A stretch of DNA of 15,865 nt, taken from Acidimicrobiia bacterium (GTDB lineage Bacteria; Actinomycetota; Acidimicrobiia; Spongiisociales; ZC4RG35). The DNA lies in assembly GCA_029865445.1 (NCBI GenBank), contig JAOUGY010000054.1:1-15865 (forward strand). The letters are read 5' to 3'. Both the position numbers and the translations under genes were made by a program. Of the stretch, positions 7,559 through 14,236 are shown piece by piece (position 1 is the stretch's first letter; each line of letters begins with the position of its first letter). The notes below the pieces were generated by a model that did not search any database, was not told where the DNA came from, and saw only the letters and a list, made by a program, of their open reading frames with translations.

Positions 7559-7582
7559 AGATCATGAATTATTCATTGATCT
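7559..7582. repeat. AT-rich inverted repeat upstream of pckG
   Basis: AGATC-ATGAAT, a single T, then ATTCAT-(T)-GATCT gives two 11-base arms that pair fully apart from one bulged T. It lies in the 104-base gap between the EamA transporter stop (7588) and the pckG start (7483). It stands out by being AT-rich in GC-rich DNA. No T-tract follows on the minus strand. It could be a U-less terminator of the transporter transcript or an operator for pckG. No clear -10/-35 pair for pckG was found in the gap. Confidence 0.55.
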
Positions 7583-7587
7583 TGCTC

Positions 7588-8466
7588 TCAGACTTCGAGT
7601 CCTATCAGCACGACCCCTGCGAGCACCAGCAGGACGGAGCCGACGAGCGTCCGGTCGATCCGTTCTTCTTGTCTCAAGAAGATCCAACCGAGGAGGAGAG
7701 TGAACAGTCCCTGCGTACCCTGGAGGATGCCGACCACCCATGCGGGCAGGTAGCTGAAGGCGCTGAACTGCGAGAGCAGTGCCAAGGTCGTGAAGGTCCC
7801 GGCCGCCACGTACCACCAGGCCACAGGCTTGAAGTTGGCGCGAGCCGTCGTGCCGAGCCGACCGGCACGGGCGTCGATCAATGAGACAACCAAGAATGCG
7901 GCGGCGGCCCCGATGAAGGCGCCGGTGACCGACCCCGGGAACCGCGCCAAACCCCACTTCCTGAAGACGAAGGCCGAGCCGAAGAACAACGGCGCCGCCG
8001 TGGCCCACAGATAACCTCTCGTGGGCGGTTGCGATGCCGTCGCCTCGGGCGTCGACCTCGAGCGGATCAACCACAGCAAGCCGAGGATCACCAACGCCCC
8101 GCCCGCAAACTCCCGGAGGCCCAGGGTTTCGTCGAGGAACAACCAACCGCCGAGTGCGGCTACCACCGGGTTCGCGGTCAGGAATGCATTGGATCGACTC
8201 GGGCCGATCAGCCGTATCGCCTTGAGGTTGGAGGAGCGCCCTCCCACCGTACCGACGATGCCGCCGATGATGAGTGCCACGATTCCGGAGGTGCTCCAAG
8301 GAGACCATACGAGAAACGCCGAGATCAGGCCCAGCATCACCGTGTTCAGCATGATGCTGAGCCACAGCCCGTTGTCGCCCGACTGCGTACGCTGACCCAG
8401 CTTGAAGCAGACCGAAGCCGAGGAGAAGCAGATGGCCGACGACAGGCCGAGCAGCAGGCCTGTCAA
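7588..8466 (-). CDS. EamA/DMT-family transporter
   Basis: The protein is an integral membrane transporter of the drug/metabolite superfamily with about ten hydrophobic helices arranged as two EamA repeats. The first runs from LLLGLSSAICFSSASVCFKLG to the helix before RSRSTPEA, and the second from GYLWATAAPLFFGSAFVFRK to the C-terminus. The motif NPVVAALGGWLFLDETLGLREFAGGAL is typical of the fourth and fifth helices of repeat one. I choose TTG at 8466 (292 residues): AGGA lies 7 bases before it, and it is the last start candidate before the first helix. The in-frame ATG at 8577 would add 37 low-hydrophobicity residues inside the upstream hydrolase gene. It follows the hydrolase by 25 bases and is probably co-transcribed. 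Cargo is unknown. Confidence 0.88.
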   Translation of the reverse strand: MTGLLLGLSSAICFSSASVCFKLGQRTQSGDNGLWLSIMLNTVMLGLISAFLVWSPWSTSGIVALIIGGIVGTVGGRSSNLKAIRLIGPSRSNAFLTANPVVAALGGWLFLDETLGLREFAGGALVILGLLWLIRSRSTPEATASQPPTRGYLWATAAPLFFGSAFVFRKWGLARFPGSVTGAFIGAAAAFLVVSLIDARAGRLGTTARANFKPVAWWYVAAGTFTTLALLSQFSAFSYLPAWVVGILQGTQGLFTLLLGWIFLRQEERIDRTLVGSVLLVLAGVVLIGLEV

Positions 8467-8491
8467 ATTGGTGTCCTGATGGGCAGGCCGT

Positions 8492-9631
8492 TCACCCGAG
8501 GTGCCCGGCGAGCCACTCGAACGAGGCGGGGGCCCACTCTTTGAAGTGCTTGAACGCGCAATGCCCATCGTCGGCATACACCCGCGCCTGCCGGCCGGTG
8601 GCCGGCCCGTTCTCGAGCATGTAGTAGATGTTTCCTATTGGTGCGAGGTGATCCCGTTTGCCGTTGATCATGAGCACCGGCTGGGTGATCCGGTCGACCA
8701 GACCGAGTTCGCTCAGCGCCCACCGGCTGAAGGCAGCCCTTTCCTGCTCCGGCGATGTCGGAGCGAATGAGGGTGGGTCGTCGGGTGCGCCGAACTTCCA
8801 TGTGGAGCGCTGATTGCGGACGGCGACGAACTCGTCGAGTTCGTCGTCGGTCATCACATACCCGAAGGGATGGCCGGCGCTGGCGACGACGGCCTTGACC
8901 TTGTCGGGGGCGACACCGGCCAGCTGCATCACCGAATAGCCACCGCGGCTGATTCCGAAGGCACCGATCTTCGCCCCGTCCACCTCCGGTCGGGCAGCGA
9001 GCCAGTCGACGGCGGCCACCCAGGCGCTCACGGACTCCGGAGACCACGGGAACGGATTCTCTCCGGTGCCAGGGGCATCCATCACGAGCGCAGCCATTCC
9101 GTATTCGAGGCAATAGTCCTGTGCCCAGCCGCGGTCCTCTTTGAAGACGTCTGCGCCACACATGATCAGCACGGCAGGGACGGGGGAAGAGGGGCTCGCC
9201 GATGCCGGGACCCGATAGTGTGATCGGATCGTCCGGCCCTCATGGGGAACCTCGACGACCGTCATAGGTGGCTCGAGGTGGGCGCACGCCTTCCGGTACG
9301 CCCGTGCGCAGTCGTCCGAGATCGCTCGTTTCACGTCACTGACCTCGCCCGGAAAGCGGCCGATCGCGTAGTAGGTCTTCGCTTGCAGGTAGGCGTCCCT
9401 CGCTCCGTCGAAGTCACCAGCCGCCTCCATCTCGTCACCACGCCGCTCGTGGGCCGAGCCCACCTCGTGCCACACGGGAACCCACAGGTCGTGGGTGGTT
9501 CCAGTGAGCTTCGACACGGTCGCTTCGAGTTCGCCTACGTCGTTGATCATCGACAGCCAGCGCCGGTAGAACCCACCGTGCTGTACGACGAACGGGTCTT
9601 CGGAGGGGGCGAAACCGAGCTCGAGTGTCAT
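8492..9631 (-). CDS. Alpha/beta hydrolase with N-terminal helical domain
   Basis: The 379-residue protein is an alpha/beta-hydrolase of the FrsA/2,6-dihydroxypseudooxynicotine-hydrolase type, with a helical cap of about 120 residues before the catalytic domain. The nucleophile elbow GISRGG places Ser228. GKRDHLAP gives Asp327 and DDGHCAF gives His357, completing a triad. MCGADVFKED (157-166) is in the oxyanion-hole region. Members cleave C-C bonds of diketones or act as esterases; the substrate here is unknown. The ATG at 9631 is preceded by GAGGAT at suitable distance. The open frame continues upstream to 10237, but that part is antisense to the selenoprotein gene and passes through the operator, so it is rejected. 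The gene is transcribed divergently from the selenoprotein unit and shares its 84-base control region. Confidence 0.9.
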   Translation of the reverse strand: MTLELGFAPSEDPFVVQHGGFYRRWLSMINDVGELEATVSKLTGTTHDLWVPVWHEVGSAHERRGDEMEAAGDFDGARDAYLQAKTYYAIGRFPGEVSDVKRAISDDCARAYRKACAHLEPPMTVVEVPHEGRTIRSHYRVPASASPSSPVPAVLIMCGADVFKEDRGWAQDYCLEYGMAALVMDAPGTGENPFPWSPESVSAWVAAVDWLAARPEVDGAKIGAFGISRGGYSVMQLAGVAPDKVKAVVASAGHPFGYVMTDDELDEFVAVRNQRSTWKFGAPDDPPSFAPTSPEQERAAFSRWALSELGLVDRITQPVLMINGKRDHLAPIGNIYYMLENGPATGRQARVYADDGHCAFKHFKEWAPASFEWLAGHLG

Positions 9632-9680
9632 GTCAGATCCATCCTCGGGGCCTACGAACGCTTCGGCGGCTAGCCTAGAC

Positions 9681-9694
9681 GGAAATCGATTGCA
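9681..9694. promoter_or_regulatory. LacI-family operator candidate between divergent genes
   Basis: GGAAATCGATTGCA keeps the full palindromic core AATCGATT and one complete half-site (ATTGCA, as in TGCAAT at the other sites). The opposite outer half is GGA instead of TAC. It lies between the divergent starts at 9631 and 9716, where it could affect both. It is weaker than the sites at 180 and 14223. Confidence 0.5.
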
Positions 9695-9715
9695 GCCAGC
9701 CGGAAAGCGGAATTG

Positions 9716-10507
9716 ATGCAACTCCAGGACGTGCCGACGGAAGGTCTCGACGAGAAATATCGCGATTGGATCGGGTTCATCGCCGAGACGCACCACGCCT
9801 CCGATCCGCGGGTCAACGACCCCGTGCCCTTCGCTCTCCTCACAAAACCTCTGGCAGAGGCGAGGGTCGCCCTCCTGACCACCGCAGGCGCCCACCTCGA
9901 TGACCAGGTTCCTTTCCACATCGAGACCGTCGCCGGCGATCCGTCGTTCAGAGAGATTCCCAACGATGTGGACGTGCGTCGGATCCGTTTCACCCATACC
10001 CACTACGACACCTCCTCCGCCGCCAAGGATCCCAATGTGGTGCTGCCGATCACCAGGCTCGCCGAGTTGGTGGAGCGGGGACGGATCGGCTCGGCGTCGC
10101 CCGTCCACTTCGGGATGATGGGGTTCAACCCCAATTCGGGTCCGGTGGCCGACGAGTTGGGCCCGACCATTGCCGAGCGGTTGGTTGAACACGAGGTGGA
10201 CGTGGCGCTGTTCGTCCCGGGCTGACCGATGTGTCACCGGTCGGTCGGACTGGTAGCAGGGTCGGTGGAACGGGCGGGGATTCCGACGGTAGTGATGTCG
10301 CTGCGTCCCGAGATCACGTACGGGGTCGGTGTCTCACGGGCGCTCTACGCACGCTTTCCGATGGGGAACCCCCTCGGGGAACCGGATCAGCCCCAACAGC
10401 AGCATCTGGTGATCGAGACGCTCTTGGGGATCATCGAGTCGGCGACCGAGCCGCGCACGTTCAAGGAGTTTCCGGTGCGATGGAGGAGATGGGAGCGATG
10501 GCTGTGA
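9716..10507 (+). CDS. GrdB/PrdB-like selenoprotein, UGA-Sec at codon 170
   Basis: The frame from ATG 9716 stays in register through TGA at 10223-10225 and ends at TGA 10505-10507, giving 263 residues with selenocysteine at 170. Around the UGA the protein reads G-U-P-M-C-H-R-S-V-G, a UxxC redox motif (U170, C173). It continues into ERAGIPTVVMSLRPEI and RALYARFPMGNPLGEP, which I recognise as the conserved C-terminal half of the glycine/sarcosine/betaine/D-proline reductase selenoprotein B family. The N-terminal part (HFGMMGFNPNSG, THTHYD) fits the same family. A SECIS-like hairpin lies at 10236-10254. The usual partners (GrdA, GrdC/D, PrdA) and selA/B/C are not in the window, so a classical Stickland reductase is not implied. 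GGAAAG precedes the ATG; an in-frame TTG lies just upstream at 9713. Splitting the gene at the UGA would leave two half-proteins. Confidence 0.88.
10236..10254 (+). promoter_or_regulatory. Bacterial SECIS-like hairpin downstream of the UGA codon
   Basis: ACCGGUC (10236-10242) pairs over all seven positions with GACUGGU (10248-10254), including one G-U, around the five-base loop GGUCG (10243-10247). Beyond one C-A mismatch three more pairs can form outside. The loop begins 18 bases after the last base of the UGA. Bacterial SECIS elements are small stem-loops just after the UGA with G/GU in the loop, read by SelB; the E. coli fdhF element also has GGUCU in its loop. The element is part of the coding sequence. 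Fold judged by hand. Confidence 0.7.
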
Positions 10508-10788
10508 AACCGCACGAACTGATCGCGGAGCGGACGCACTCCATGGAAGGCGCCATCTACTCAGCTCTCGACGCGATCGACGCCTACGGAGCGGCGGCTC
10601 GCAAGGTGATCGCCGATGAGGAGGCCGGAGCCGCTCCGAACGAGATGCTGGTCAAACGGATGAAACAGTTCGCCTCCAGGGCCGACACGATGTCGAAGGT
10701 CATCGAGGACGGCGTGCTCACCGAGTTGATGTTCTGCCTCGATCGCCTCTTCTCGGTTGAGATGGCCGAGCGCGGGGAGTTCATCTGA
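10498..10788 (+). CDS. Small helical protein of unknown function
   Basis: I do not recognise this 96-residue protein. It is almost wholly helix-forming, rich in Ala, Glu and Met, and has no signal peptide or membrane helix. It includes IYSALDAIDAYGAAARKVIADEE and a C-terminal LMFCLDRLFSVEMAERGEFI, with one Cys. The ATG at 10498 is chosen because GGAGGAG lies 9 bases upstream; in-frame ATGs at 10480 and 10489 would add six or three residues. It overlaps the end of the selenoprotein gene by 10 bases, and the transporter frame overlaps its own stop. The coupling suggests a partner or subunit of the selenoprotein. That is inference from position alone. Confidence 0.75.
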   Translation: MAVKPHELIAERTHSMEGAIYSALDAIDAYGAAARKVIADEEAGAAPNEMLVKRMKQFASRADTMSKVIEDGVLTELMFCLDRLFSVEMAERGEFI

Positions 10789-11975
10789 GCCGACGCGCCG
10801 ATCTGTGGGCCGTTGCCGGGTCCACGGTCATCGTGATGCTGGGTCAGGGCGTGGTGAGTCCGGTGTTGCCGCTTCTGGCCGCGAGCTACGGCGTGGGAGT
10901 GGCCGCGATCGGGGCGGCGCTCTCCGCCTTCGGTCTGTCGAGGATGGTCCTCAACGCACCACTGGGTCTGGTCGCCGATCGTCGCGGTCGCCGGCCGCTC
11001 ATGGTCGGCGGGCCTCTCGTTCTGGCGATCGGTATGTTCGGCTCCGGTGCGGCCCAGTCGATCATGACGCTCACGCTGTGGCGGCTCGTCGCCGGGATCG
11101 GATCCGCCATGTACATGACGGCGGCGATGATCTACATCACAGATATCGCTGCCCCAGACCAGCGGGCTCGATACTTGGGGGCGAACCAGGCCGCGCTTCA
11201 GCTCGGGGTGTCGATCGGTCCCGCAATAGGGGGGTTGCTCGGCGATCGGTACGGGCTCAGAGCGCCCTTTCAGGTGGTGGGGATCCTGGGGCTCGCCGCC
11301 TCGGGCTACGCCTTGGCTCGGATCAGGGAGACCAGACCGGTGCATGCGTCTGTCCCGCGTCGGCGAGGGTCGTTGCGCCTGGTGGTGGGTGCGCCGTCGT
11401 TCGTGGCGATCTCCGTGGTGGCGATGGCGGGGTTCTTCACGAGAGGGACGGCTCGGCTGACCCTGATTCCACTGGTTGGCGCTACCGACTTCGGCATGTC
11501 TGCGAGTCAGATCGGTTTCGTGTTGTCGGCGATGGCGGTGATCAACCTGGTGCTGGTGGCACCCGGGGGATGGGTGGCCGATCGCTGGGGTCGCCGGGTG
11601 GCGATTCTGCCCAGCCTCGTTCTGATGATCTTGGCGCTCCTCATGTTCTCCCGGGCGGGCAACGTCATAGCCTTTCTGGTCGCGGCCGGGGTTCTCGCCG
11701 TTGCCACGTCGGTATCGGGCCCGGCCCCGGCAGCCTTTGCCGCAGACGCTTCTCCCGAGGAGGCCCGGGGGGCGGCGATGGGCATCTATCGGACGGCCGG
11801 TGACGTTGGGTTGTTCATTGGTCCGCCGATCCTCGGTGCGGTGACAGATGCCTCGGGATTCGGTGCGGCCTTCCTCGTGAACGCGCTCGTAGTGGCCTTC
11901 GCATTTGCAGTGTTCTGGCGATGGGGACACCCTCAGCGAGGCGTGTCATCTCCGCGAGCCCGTCGCACTGACTAG
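10785..11975 (+). CDS. MFS transporter
   Basis: This is a 12-helix major facilitator superfamily transporter of the drug/metabolite exporter type. Motif A is GLVADRRGRR (61-70) between helices 2 and 3, and a second copy, GGWVADRWGRR, falls in the second half as expected from the internal duplication. The first ordinary start codon is GTG at 10833, but that start would remove the first half of helix 1 (LWAVAGSTVIVMLGQGVV). I place the start at CTG 10785, which overlaps the preceding stop as CTGA and has GGGGAG six bases upstream, giving 396 residues. The frame is closed by a stop at 10758-10760 and has no ATG, GTG or TTG between. Substrate unknown; operon position suggests it moves a substrate or product of the selenoprotein pathway. 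Confidence 0.88.
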   Translation: MSRRADLWAVAGSTVIVMLGQGVVSPVLPLLAASYGVGVAAIGAALSAFGLSRMVLNAPLGLVADRRGRRPLMVGGPLVLAIGMFGSGAAQSIMTLTLWRLVAGIGSAMYMTAAMIYITDIAAPDQRARYLGANQAALQLGVSIGPAIGGLLGDRYGLRAPFQVVGILGLAASGYALARIRETRPVHASVPRRRGSLRLVVGAPSFVAISVVAMAGFFTRGTARLTLIPLVGATDFGMSASQIGFVLSAMAVINLVLVAPGGWVADRWGRRVAILPSLVLMILALLMFSRAGNVIAFLVAAGVLAVATSVSGPAPAAFAADASPEEARGAAMGIYRTAGDVGLFIGPPILGAVTDASGFGAAFLVNALVVAFAFAVFWRWGHPQRGVSSPRARRTD

Positions 11976-12048
11976 TCCTCTCGGCGCTGGCGCATTTGAC
12001 GAGGGCTGAGCCTCAATCGAGGCATGCGCTGCTGTCGATACAGAGAGC

Positions 12049-12387
12049 ATGCACAGGAGGGTTTCATTTCCGGTCGTGGCCGAGGGCTACGCACCGTCGG
12101 ACGTCGATCGTTTCATCGCCGAGTTGACGAGGCGGGCGCGAGCCCGGATCTCCGAGTTGGAGGCAAGGGTCGCCGAACTGGAGGCGAACGCCGACACCAT
12201 CGAGGTGCTGTTCGATCCGGCGGTCATCGACATGCACGAGGCGGGTGCCGAACCCGTCGAAGACTTGCCGTGGGCTCAGTCCGTGATCGCCCGGAGCGCC
12301 TACGACGGGTTCACCGACGACGACAGAAGGCGGGCCGCCGAGGCTCTGCGGTCGCGGCGGCTCAGCGCTGTCACGTCGGGGAAATGA
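12049..12387 (+). CDS. DivIVA-domain-like small coiled-coil protein
   Basis: The 112-residue protein begins with FPVVAEGYAPSDVDRFIAELTRRA, a clear match to the DivIVA N-terminal pattern (F..v..GYd...VD.fl..l) that binds curved membrane. A short coiled coil follows (ISELEARVAELEANAD, about 33-49) and then an acidic, probably flexible C-terminus. Full-length DivIVA/Wag31 is much longer, so this is a minor paralogue or accessory protein, not the main polar growth factor. It stands alone between the MFS gene and the convergent LVIVD gene. Its stop TGA abuts the reverse-strand stop with no gap, the two forming TGATCA at 12385-12390. The start at 12049 has only a weak GAGAG upstream. Confidence 0.75.
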   Translation: MHRRVSFPVVAEGYAPSDVDRFIAELTRRARARISELEARVAELEANADTIEVLFDPAVIDMHEAGAEPVEDLPWAQSVIARSAYDGFTDDDRRRAAEALRSRRLSAVTSGK

Positions 12388-13548
12388 TCACATCGCCGCT
12401 TCGGTGAGTCGCCGGGCGAGCCATGGTTCGGGCTCGAGTACGTAGGCACCGCCGTTGACGCGATCCGTGATGTAGACGAGGAGATCGGTGTCCACCCACA
12501 CGTCGTTGATCTGGCATGCCTCCTGGTTGGGTGGGCATTCGGGTACCCAGTGGGCGATCTCGGCGGGGCTGCGAGAATCGGCGAGGTCGTAGACCCGCAG
12601 TCCACCGTTGAAATAGGTGGCGAACACGACCTCGGCCGACCGGTAGCTGCCGGGGCGGTTCTCATGGAGGTTGTGCGCACCGAACCGCAGCCCGCGATCG
12701 CAGAAGTCGCCCTGGGGGACGGGGCAGATCGAGAGAACCTCGGGTGAGGTCTCGTTGGAGATGTCGACCACCCGCACCATGTGGGGATCGTCGTCGCAGC
12801 CGTTGGTGACGGCCTCATCGGTCACCACCACGATGTCGCGTCCGGGGAGCGGGAGGCACGTGTGGGTGTTCCCGCCGACTTCCCAGTTCAGATGGGAGAC
12901 CACCCTGATGTTCGAGTAATCGGAAATGTCGAGAATGACCATGCCCGAGTCCCAGAATCCGAGGTATGCCCTGTCTCCGGCCACCATGGCGTGGTGAACC
13001 GAACGTTCTTCGTCACCGGGCCAATCGCGGGTCTCGTCGGGTGCCATCCCCGGCCACCACCACCGCCCGGCCTCCACGGGGTGTGTAGGGTCGGACACGT
13101 CGACGATCGCCCAGATCCGATCTGAGAACCCGTCGGGCGTCACGGAGAGATATGCGTATTGACCGCCCTCGTAGACGATCCGATGGACGCCCTTTCCTCC
13201 GCTGTTCCAGAACCCGATCTCTGCGGGAGCGAAAGGGTCTGACAGGTCGAAGACGGCCATTCCCACCCTGTCGGGAGATCCACCCCGGAAAGCCTCGAAG
13301 TTCGTGAGCAGCAATCCGTCGGCCACCTGGACCTTGTGGTTGTGCCCGCCGGCGGGAGCCTTCCACTGAGTGACCAGCTTCAGGTCGGTCGGATCGGAGG
13401 CGTCGAGCACCGAGGTTCCCATGCCGCTCGGTCCGAAATGGCCCACATAGAGGGCGTCCCCGAAACGCATGAGCTGCATGCCATCACCGAAACCTCCCAG
13501 GTCGGAGTGGCCGATCTGTCGAAATCCGAGGATGTCTGCTGCGTGCAT
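12388..13548 (-). CDS. LVIVD-repeat beta-propeller protein
   Basis: The 386-residue protein is built of LVIVD-type beta-propeller blades. Repeats of the form vxVlDaSDPxxxxxV are seen as TSVLDASDPTDLKLV, MAVFDLSDPFAPAEI, WAIVDVSDPTHPVEA, MVILDISDYSNIRVV, VRVVDISNETSPEVL and LRVYDLADSRSPAEI. No signal peptide is visible, so it is probably cytoplasmic or exported by another route. It is rich in His and Trp (VHHAMVAG, HNHKVQ, HNLHEN), which could bind metal or ligand. No enzymatic activity can be assigned to the family. The ATG at 13548 lies directly at the operator palindrome, with a -10-like TACAAA 7 bases before it, so the mRNA is probably leaderless. Confidence 0.82.
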   Translation of the reverse strand: MHAADILGFRQIGHSDLGGFGDGMQLMRFGDALYVGHFGPSGMGTSVLDASDPTDLKLVTQWKAPAGGHNHKVQVADGLLLTNFEAFRGGSPDRVGMAVFDLSDPFAPAEIGFWNSGGKGVHRIVYEGGQYAYLSVTPDGFSDRIWAIVDVSDPTHPVEAGRWWWPGMAPDETRDWPGDEERSVHHAMVAGDRAYLGFWDSGMVILDISDYSNIRVVSHLNWEVGGNTHTCLPLPGRDIVVVTDEAVTNGCDDDPHMVRVVDISNETSPEVLSICPVPQGDFCDRGLRFGAHNLHENRPGSYRSAEVVFATYFNGGLRVYDLADSRSPAEIAHWVPECPPNQEACQINDVWVDTDLLVYITDRVNGGAYVLEPEPWLARRLTEAAM

Positions 13549-13561
13549 GCAATCGTTTGTA
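13548..13561. promoter_or_regulatory. LacI-family operator candidate over the LVIVD gene start
   Basis: TGCAATCGTTTGTA differs from the site at 14223-14236 at a single position. On the minus strand it includes a -10-like TACAAA (13561-13556), followed by 7 bases and the ATG at 13548-13546. A bound repressor would cover the -10 box and start codon of the LVIVD gene. Operator and promoter are thus one element. Confidence 0.6.
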
Positions 13562-13612
13562 GCAGAATCGAATCGGGCTTGCGACGTGGCGGAGACCTCG
13601 TTTTGGGCGCCG

Positions 13613-14200
13613 TCAGTCCGACGTTGCTCCAGTGGCCACGAAGTCCGCCTCTCCGGCTGCGGCGAGCGCCTCGGCGAGTTGACCCTGAACCGATCCGAGC
13701 GTCTTCAGCCAGCGCTGACCGCCGAAGGTGAACCCGATCCAATACCCGAGTTCCACCAACTCGGGCTCGTCGAACTCGGCCCGCAGTTCGTCCCACATGG
13801 CGTCGTCGGCGGTGCTGGGATCCCACATGATGGCGTCGGCGTAGCGGAACGCCAGCTTCTGACGGGGGGTGTACTCGTCGGACGTCTGATAGTTGAACAG
13901 CTCATCGAGCTGGTGCTGGTCGGCCCTGATGTCCCGGGCCACCCCCTGATTCGAGCAGTACGTGCATTCGCCCGAGAGGGCGATATATGCCCGCAGCAGC
14001 TCCTTCAGATCGAACTCGAGGAAACCCTCGTGGTAGACCCATCGACGGCTCATCGTGAAGCTTCGCATCACGCCCGGAGCGTGGGCCCTGATCGATTGGA
14101 ACTCAGGGCCGGGCTTGCCCTTGGCGATCGCTGCCTCCAGCCACTCCCGGCATTCTCCGTCCTCGAGCTCCGAGGGGAGTTTGAAACTGATGTTCGCCAT
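13613..14200 (-). CDS. AhpD/carboxymuconolactone decarboxylase-like CxxC protein
   Basis: The 195-residue all-helical protein resembles the AhpD-like branch of the carboxymuconolactone decarboxylase superfamily. The core LLRAYIALSGECTYCSNQG carries the redox pair Cys79-Cys82. In AhpD a proton-relay His follows the second Cys by four residues; here that place is Gly86, so peroxidase-reductant chemistry may be altered. The ATG at 14200 has GAGGAG just upstream and is preferred over TTG at 14227, which lies inside the operator. A minus-strand -10-like TACAAT (14236-14231) falls within the palindrome at 14223-14236, so the gene and the divergent lacI gene share one control site. A stretch of 64 bases with its own operator separates it from the LVIVD gene. 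Confidence 0.82.
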   Translation of the reverse strand: MANISFKLPSELEDGECREWLEAAIAKGKPGPEFQSIRAHAPGVMRSFTMSRRWVYHEGFLEFDLKELLRAYIALSGECTYCSNQGVARDIRADQHQLDELFNYQTSDEYTPRQKLAFRYADAIMWDPSTADDAMWDELRAEFDEPELVELGYWIGFTFGGQRWLKTLGSVQGQLAEALAAAGEADFVATGATSD

Positions 14201-14222
14201 GATGCTCCTCGGTCCGGGGCCT

Positions 14223-14236
14223 TGCAATCGATTGTA
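14223..14236. promoter_or_regulatory. LacI-family operator candidate in the lacI/AhpD-like divergent promoter
   Basis: TGCAATCGATTGTA has a perfect 8-base palindromic core and near-symmetric flanks (TGC/GTA). On the minus strand it contains TACAAT, a good -10 for the AhpD-like gene. On the plus strand its right end, TTGTAG (14232-14237), can act as the -35 of lacI, 16 bases before TATGCT at 14254-14259. The arrangement predicts repression of both genes, that is, autoregulation of the regulator. Confidence 0.7.

Noticed and set aside
9632..10237. N-terminal extension of the alpha/beta hydrolase
   Set aside because: It would be antisense to the selenoprotein gene and cross the operator; the ATG at 9631 has a ribosome-binding site and gives a full family-length protein.
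10229..10507. A separate gene starting at ATG 10229
   Set aside because: It lies exactly in frame with the selenoprotein gene after the UGA, has no ribosome-binding site, and by itself is only the C-terminal half of the GrdB/PrdB-like family.
10584..11930. Long minus-strand frame opposite the MFS gene
   Set aside because: Composition is dominated by Arg, His, Gln and Pro as expected for an antisense frame; the plus strand has MFS motifs and hydrophobic helices.
12010..12023. GCCTC-AATC-GAGGC hairpin as terminator of the MFS gene
   Set aside because: The stem has only five pairs and no T-tract. The AATCGA in it resembles half an operator core but the flanks do not fit the consensus.
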